Shown in pieces: positions 6,801 through 9,042 of a stretch of DNA of 9,042 bases; position 1 is the stretch's first letter; every line of letters begins with the position of its first letter. Below the pieces are notes generated by a model. That model saw nothing but the letters and a program-made list of their open reading frames with translations. It did not search any database and was not told the DNA's origin. The stretch spans positions 1 to 9,042 of the forward strand of contig CAISYW010000061.1 in the NCBI GenBank assembly GCA_903889795.1. Reading direction: 5' to 3'. The position numbers and the translations under genes are program-made. This stretch comes from an uncultured Chlamydiae bacterium (lineage in GTDB: Bacteria > Chlamydiota > Chlamydiia > Chlamydiales > SM23-39).

Positions 6801-8202
6801 GAATGGCAGCATCACCACAAGCGGCGGTGCGATCACATGTACCGGAAATACGGTGATGGCCAATGCCCCGACCTTCAGTACTACGAGCGCTGATATCACC
6901 TTCTCGGCGAACCTGAATGGCGCCACGGCGCCCACATTCCTGGCAGGAACAGGTGTTGTCACGTTTGGAGGCGCAGTCGGAAATGCGGTCGTGCCGACAA
7001 ATCTGACCTTCACGAGCGCCAGCTTGATTCGCGTCGGCGGAAATGTGACCGTTACGGGCGCAAATCCTCTGAATTTTTCCCAGCCCACCGCGATTACCGG
7101 GATCAGTACTTTTCTTACAAATAACGCCGCCATCACATTCGGAAACACACTCATCGGCCCGCAAGCATTAACCATTACGGCCGGCTCCGGAGCGATTAAC
7201 TTTAATAGTACTGTGGGAGGCACCCCCTTATCGAGTTTGACGATCACGAGCGCTTCAACGGTGACAGCCTCCGGCAGCATCAGCGCCGGCACGATTACGG
7301 AAAGCGGGGTGAGCAACCTTTCAACATTTCATGCATTGACGACGAGTGCGATCGGCGGGATCAGCCTCACAGGCAACCAATTTTCGATTGACGGCAACAT
7401 CATTACGACGGGATCCGGACCCTGTTCGATCACTAATGCGGGATTATTGACCTTAATAGGTGGATCTTCCACTTCGATTTCCGGAGCATTCAATCAGAAC
7501 GGAGCGGGAGCCGTCAGCCTGTCCGGTAAGATTTTGACGACCGGAACGAATCTGTCCTTTTTGCGAGCGATCACGTTGGCGGGAGCGACGCAGCTCGCGT
7601 CGGGCGGAGGAACCATCGCCTTGTCGAGCACAGTCGATGGGGCGGGAGATTTAACTTTGACGGCCGGATCGGGCGCCATCAATCTCAGCGGAGCAATCGG
7701 CGCCACGCGCATCGGCGCTTTTTTAATTCAGAGCGCAGGACCCGTGACGACCTCATCGATTCGGGCTGCCTCCATTACGCAAGCATCCGGTTCGACAACT
7801 ACTTTCGGGGGCGCACTCAATACGAATGGGAATAGCGGCATCAGTCTGACAGGAACTGATTTCAATCTTAACGGCACGATCACCACGACCACATCGGGCG
7901 GCGCCACGACGGGCTCTTGCACGATCAACAATTCAGGCGCCTTGACCTTGCCTTTAGCTGCGACGGCAAATATTGCCGGCTCTTTTGAGCAAACCAATAG
8001 TACGGGAACGGTTTCTCTCGCCAATGCGATCACGGCGGGAGAAAGCATTTCATTTAGAGGCCCCGTTACGGTTGCGGGGTCGGCTGCCGAGCTAAGTATA
8101 TCGGCCGCTTCTCAAAGCATCACACTATATAATACAGAGGGAGTTGCAAAACTAACAAAAGGGAAGGTTTTTTCGGGGATTTGCTCAGATCGAGCTAGCT
8201 AA
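3811..8202 (+). CDS. TpsA filamentous-haemagglutinin-like exoprotein, probably truncated by an insertion sequence
   Basis: 1,463 codons from the ATG that overlaps the tpsB stop (TGATG). Upstream in-frame codons reach a TTG at 3673 but lie inside tpsB, and a signal peptide begins right at this ATG: basic start, hydrophobic GLFVKSALMLIAPSLYA, likely cleavage after Ala33. The TPS/haemagglutination-activity domain follows (about 34-280): LPEGQEVVQG, AIINYQKFSIG, LNRVTGTDPSAILG and NPQGI at 115-119, a variant of the usual NPNGI. This domain is what TpsB recognises. A Gly-rich segment follows (about 300-430, with IDASGDAGGGTVLIGGEYQG, GDGGKVVVWAD, GGLVETSGK, GNWLLDPASI). Then comes a Thr/Ser/Gly/Asn-rich beta-helix passenger of two repeat families from about 578 on. 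Cys47 and Cys56 may form a disulfide. A G7 tract lies at 4722-4728. Residues 1443-1463 no longer match the repeat and appear IS-encoded, so the natural C-terminus is missing. Likely surface adhesin; export of the shortened form is possible but unproven. Confidence 0.88.
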   Translation: MDQKGQCRFLCSIRKWGLFVKSALMLIAPSLYALPEGQEVVQGTADCTHPDPQSMCIQASDQAIINYQKFSIGSGERVQFIQPSSHSSVLNRVTGTDPSAILGSLQSNGRVFLVNPQGIYFGKDAVVNVGGLVASTLNIRDEDFAQGNYRFYLEDGSLGSQIVNEGRISAETSVALFAPYIDNLGSIIAQTGTIAMGSAQRITLDFSGDGLISFCVDETLSEALIRQGVGGSSPVRMDFAAAERTIKMVVNTDGLTAANTIEESEGVFRLVNTGSMNAAAVSMDGPRVALTGLIDVSNLQPEMTGGRVEVFGDRIDLRGARIDASGDAGGGTVLIGGEYQGKGSRHNARTSVMDENSWIHADAITSGDGGKVVVWADDAALFYGTISARGNEGGQGGLVETSGKQNLGVGTLAHVDTWAPNDRYGNWLLDPASITIATGGGATIAQCSSPNCADANVYTLAPNTIAASATNVSLCAMNAAASFITVSNNISMTNSGVGLTLTAGSGSAGPINLNANITTRGGAIVLNGVMTVGANVALSTINATPAGSSITLNGTVNASGTRTLTLGGGTSGTVTLAGAVGATTSLNTLTATGATVAQNSSVRTIGNVAYTGTSAINIGGSITTTASGSITLTGPVNLTNTPTLDTTFAGATTGATISFTSTLNGAVPLVLRAGTVGNVIFGGIVGGSSPLTNLSFTSANQIRVGNNITVTGANLLTFPSAVLLNGTSTIQSNLNNNISFNSTINAASLGVQGLTVTTGSGLITLSGAVGATTALNSLSTTAATVTQSSSVRTTGSVSHTGTSAINIGGSITTTASGSITLTGPVIITNTPTLDTTNAGGTTGANIRFTSTLDGAVPLVLRSGTVGNVIFSGIVGGTNPLTNLSFTSANQIQIGNDIRVTGTNVLTFPGASAVIVNGSGLCTVTSNSNNTITFGGTINGPQALAVVTGAGAITFSGAIGGSTLPASLAATATGGTVTQSSTAIVTGAVNYTASTINVNGSITTSGGAITCTGNTVMANAPTFSTTSADITFSANLNGATAPTFLAGTGVVTFGGAVGNAVVPTNLTFTSASLIRVGGNVTVTGANPLNFSQPTAITGISTFLTNNAAITFGNTLIGPQALTITAGSGAINFNSTVGGTPLSSLTITSASTVTASGSISAGTITESGVSNLSTFHALTTSAIGGISLTGNQFSIDGNIITTGSGPCSITNAGLLTLIGGSSTSISGAFNQNGAGAVSLSGKILTTGTNLSFLRAITLAGATQLASGGGTIALSSTVDGAGDLTLTAGSGAINLSGAIGATRIGAFLIQSAGPVTTSSIRAASITQASGSTTTFGGALNTNGNSGISLTGTDFNLNGTITTTTSGGATTGSCTINNSGALTLPLAATANIAGSFEQTNSTGTVSLANAITAGESISFRGPVTVAGSAAELSISAASQSITLYNTEGVAKLTKGKVFSGICSDRAS
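5542..6108 (+). repeat. TpsA passenger repeat A1 (189 residues)
   Basis: First copy of a 567-bp in-frame tandem repeat, residues 578-766, beginning GAVGATTSLNTL. It aligns without a gap to the next copy at an exact 567-bp offset, checked at several anchors (5542/6109, 5681/6248, 5821/6388). Over the first 142 residues I count 28 differences from A2, about 80 % identity. One stretch of some 47 bases around 5671-5717 differs at a single base, which suggests duplication or recombination more recent than the rest of the array. Confidence 0.9.
6109..6675 (+). repeat. TpsA passenger repeat A2 (189 residues)
   Basis: Second copy of the A unit, residues 767-955, beginning GAVGATTALNSL. Its first three quarters match A1 closely, but its tail (TITFGGTINGPQALAV) matches the tail of A3 (AITFGNTLIGPQALTI) better than that of A1 (NISFNSTINAASLGVQ). 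This mosaic pattern points to recombination between units rather than simple stepwise decay. Confidence 0.9.
6676..7206 (+). repeat. TpsA passenger repeat A3 (177 residues, divergent)
   Basis: Third A unit, residues 956-1132, starting GAIGGSTLPASL exactly 567 bp after A2. It is 12 residues shorter and more diverged but keeps the landmarks in order: TVTQSS, INVNGSITT, FTSASLIRVGGNVTVTGANPL and IGPQAL. The next recognisable unit boundary (STVGGTPL) is at 7207, after which the A pattern fades. Confidence 0.8.
7324..7800 (+). repeat. TpsA passenger repeat B1 (about 160 residues)
   Basis: First unit of a second, different repeat family, residues about 1172-1330. Landmarks in order are GISLTGNQFSIDGNI, CSITNAGLLTL, ISGAFNQNGAGAVSLS, SFLRAITLAGATQL and TIALSSTVDGAGDLTL. 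The same order of landmarks recurs 480 bp later in B2. It is complete and so serves as the template showing how B2 should have continued. Confidence 0.75.
7801..8136 (+). repeat. TpsA passenger repeat B2, cut off by the insertion sequence
   Basis: Second B unit, residues 1331-1442: GISLTGTDFNLNGTI, CTINNSGALTL, IAGSFEQTNSTGTVSLA, SFRGPVTVAGSAAEL and then SITLYNT. It contains an 8-residue Thr/Gly-rich insertion relative to B1. B1's TIALSST is followed by VDGAGDLTL, but B2's SITLYNT is followed by unrelated EGVAKLTKGK. Homology therefore ends at codon ACA 8134-8136, marking the insertion point. Confidence 0.75.
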
Positions 8203-8227
8203 TTCCCGAAAAAATCTTCCCTTTTGT
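8155..8227. terminator. Long hairpin at the IS left end, probable bidirectional Rho-independent terminator
   Basis: Left arm 8155-8179 and right arm 8203-8227 pair over 25 positions (23 Watson-Crick and 2 G-U pairs) around a 23-base loop. The GC-containing part is preceded by AAAA and followed by TTTTGTCATTT, so it reads as a terminator on both strands. The tpsA-frame stop TAA (8200-8202) sits at the end of the loop. A terminator just inside an IS end is a known way to shield the transposase gene from transcription entering from outside. Here it would also end the tpsBA message. Confidence 0.65.
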
Positions 8228-8340
8228 CATTTCTGTAATGCAACATTTTTAGTCGCAAATCTTTATGAATAAACACCTTGCGTCTGATATAGTTATTCTC
8301 GATCAAAAAAACAGCCATACAAAAGCAAGGAGCGACTCAA

Positions 8341-9042
8341 ATGAGTCAATTGACAAACACTTTATCGCAATACTGGTCTACGATTCAAGGCTCACTTTTT
8401 CCGCGGCTGCAAGAAGAACTTGATCCTCTGACGAAAAAGCAGCAGCAACTCATTGAAATTTTGGAACTTGTCCGCGTCGAAGAATTCATTCCAGATTATT
8501 TTGGATGCGAGGGTCGTCCCCAGAAAACACGTTCTGCTATAGCCAGATCCTTTATCGCCAAAATGGTATACAACATCGACACCACCACATTTCTAATTGA
8601 ACGGCTCAAAACTGACAAAAACATGAGACGTATCTGCGGTTGGGAACGATTGACACAGCTTCCCAGCGAAGCCACATTCTCCAGAGCTTTTGCTGAATTT
8701 GCAGATGCTGGATTGCCTCAGCGTACACACGATACATTGATTCACAAAACAGTTGGTGATGCGGTCATTCTCCACAAATCGACAGATGCTACAGCGATCG
8801 AAGCGCGAGAAAAACCACAGGCAAAAACAGTACAAAATGCGCCGAAGAAAAAAGGCCGACCTAAAAAAGGCACGAAACGGCCTAAGCAAGAACTCACTCG
8901 TATAGAACAACAACCGACCATGACATTGGCAGAAATGTTGGCCGACCTACCCATAGAATGTGACAGAGGAGCAAAACGAGATAGCAAAGGAAACGTCATG
9001 TACTGGACAGGATACAAATTACATTTAGACACTGTGGACGGC
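8341..9042 (+). CDS. DDE transposase, N-terminal 234 residues (3' end outside window)
   Basis: Open from the ATG to the window edge with no stop. The start has an excellent AAGGAG ribosome binding site (8327-8332) at 8-base spacing. Residues about 35-125 resemble the DUF772 N-terminal DNA-binding domain of IS4/IS5/IS1182-type transposases (FGCEGRPQKTRSAIARS, LIERLKTDKNMRRICGW, LPSEATFSRAFAEFA). STDATAIEAREKP carries Asp149, the likely first catalytic Asp of the RNase-H-like DDE domain, and WTGYKLHLDTVDG at 222-234 matches the following conserved strand. The second Asp and the Glu would lie beyond the window. A basic stretch at 169-182 (KKKGRPKKGTKRPK) lies between these motifs and looks like an added nucleic-acid-binding insert. 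Superfamily is secure; the exact IS family is not. Whether the element is still active cannot be judged from half the gene. Confidence 0.85.
   Translation, partial: MSQLTNTLSQYWSTIQGSLFPRLQEELDPLTKKQQQLIEILELVRVEEFIPDYFGCEGRPQKTRSAIARSFIAKMVYNIDTTTFLIERLKTDKNMRRICGWERLTQLPSEATFSRAFAEFADAGLPQRTHDTLIHKTVGDAVILHKSTDATAIEAREKPQAKTVQNAPKKKGRPKKGTKRPKQELTRIEQQPTMTLAEMLADLPIECDRGAKRDSKGNVMYWTGYKLHLDTVDG

Larger units (their letters stand above)
8137..9042 (+). mobile_element. Insertion sequence, left part (IS4/IS5/IS1182-type DDE element), right end outside window
   Basis: The element is placed by three signs. The tpsA repeat homology ends at 8136. The following GAGGGAGTTGCAAAACTAAC looks like a terminal inverted repeat of the kind seen in this broad IS group (from memory, not searched). 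A transposase gene follows in the same orientation. The 138 bases between the tpsA stop and the transposase start hold the right arm of a hairpin, an AT-rich leader and the transposase ribosome binding site; TATAGT (8288-8293) is a possible -10 box without a clear partner. The partner inverted repeat and target duplication cannot be seen, so the left boundary is uncertain by a few bases. Confidence 0.75.

Noticed and set aside
5181..8048. Several long minus-strand open frames (up to about 180 codons) opposite the tpsA passenger.
   Set aside because: They follow from the passenger's codon choice, which rarely creates reverse-strand stops, and their translations are Val/Pro/Ala-rich mirror images of the repeats. 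No ribosome binding sites or family motifs.
8593..9032. Two minus-strand open frames opposite the transposase.
   Set aside because: They overlap a well-supported transposase frame with a strong ribosome binding site and have Ser/Phe/Cys/Arg-rich shadow composition.

Overview
The window comes from a Gram-negative (diderm) bacterium. It encodes a two-partner secretion pair, which needs an outer membrane: a FhaC/ShlB-type transporter and a very long filamentous-haemagglutinin-like exoprotein. The host genes on the left look about 42-47 % GC in hand-counted lines, with AT-rich spacers. This would suit an environmental chlamydia or another host-associated Gram-negative, but nothing here fixes the taxon.

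Layout. Positions 2-130 (+) hold the 3' end of an unrecognised gene, converging with a CPBP-family intramembrane protease gene (140-781, -). A 205-bp AT-rich divergent spacer (782-986) carries candidate promoters and small inverted repeats. A PLP-dependent low-specificity threonine aldolase gene follows (987-2015, +). A 104-bp spacer then holds a perfect 16-bp palindrome and three TTAATGT repeats just upstream of the secretion operon. The operon is tpsB (2120-3811) and tpsA (3811-8202), which share one base in a TGATG stop/start overlap and are therefore probably translationally coupled.

TpsB has a signal peptide, two POTRA domains and a beta-barrel with the VRGF and FSDQG motifs and a C-terminal Phe. 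TpsA has a signal peptide, a haemagglutination-activity (TPS) domain with an NPQGI motif, a Gly-rich helix-like region, and a Thr/Ser/Gly/Asn-rich passenger. The passenger is built from two repeat families: family A with units of 567, 567 and 531 bp, and family B with units of about 480 bp.

The main event is on the right. TpsA stops being repeat-like in the middle of its second B unit, at about position 8136/8137. There it meets what looks like the left end of an insertion sequence. The last 21 residues and the stop codon of the TpsA frame appear to be IS-derived, followed by a 25-bp-stem hairpin with its stop codon in the loop. The IS then encodes a DDE transposase (8341 to beyond the window edge) with a good ribosome binding site. 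The adhesin therefore seems truncated, although its N-terminal secretion domain is intact, so a shortened product could still be exported. The rest of tpsA should lie beyond the right end of the IS, outside this window.

No RNA genes, CRISPR arrays or origins were seen. I found no clearly novel multi-gene system. The most informative signals are the IS-interrupted adhesin, its repeat architecture, a G7 tract in its coding sequence and the palindrome in front of the operon.
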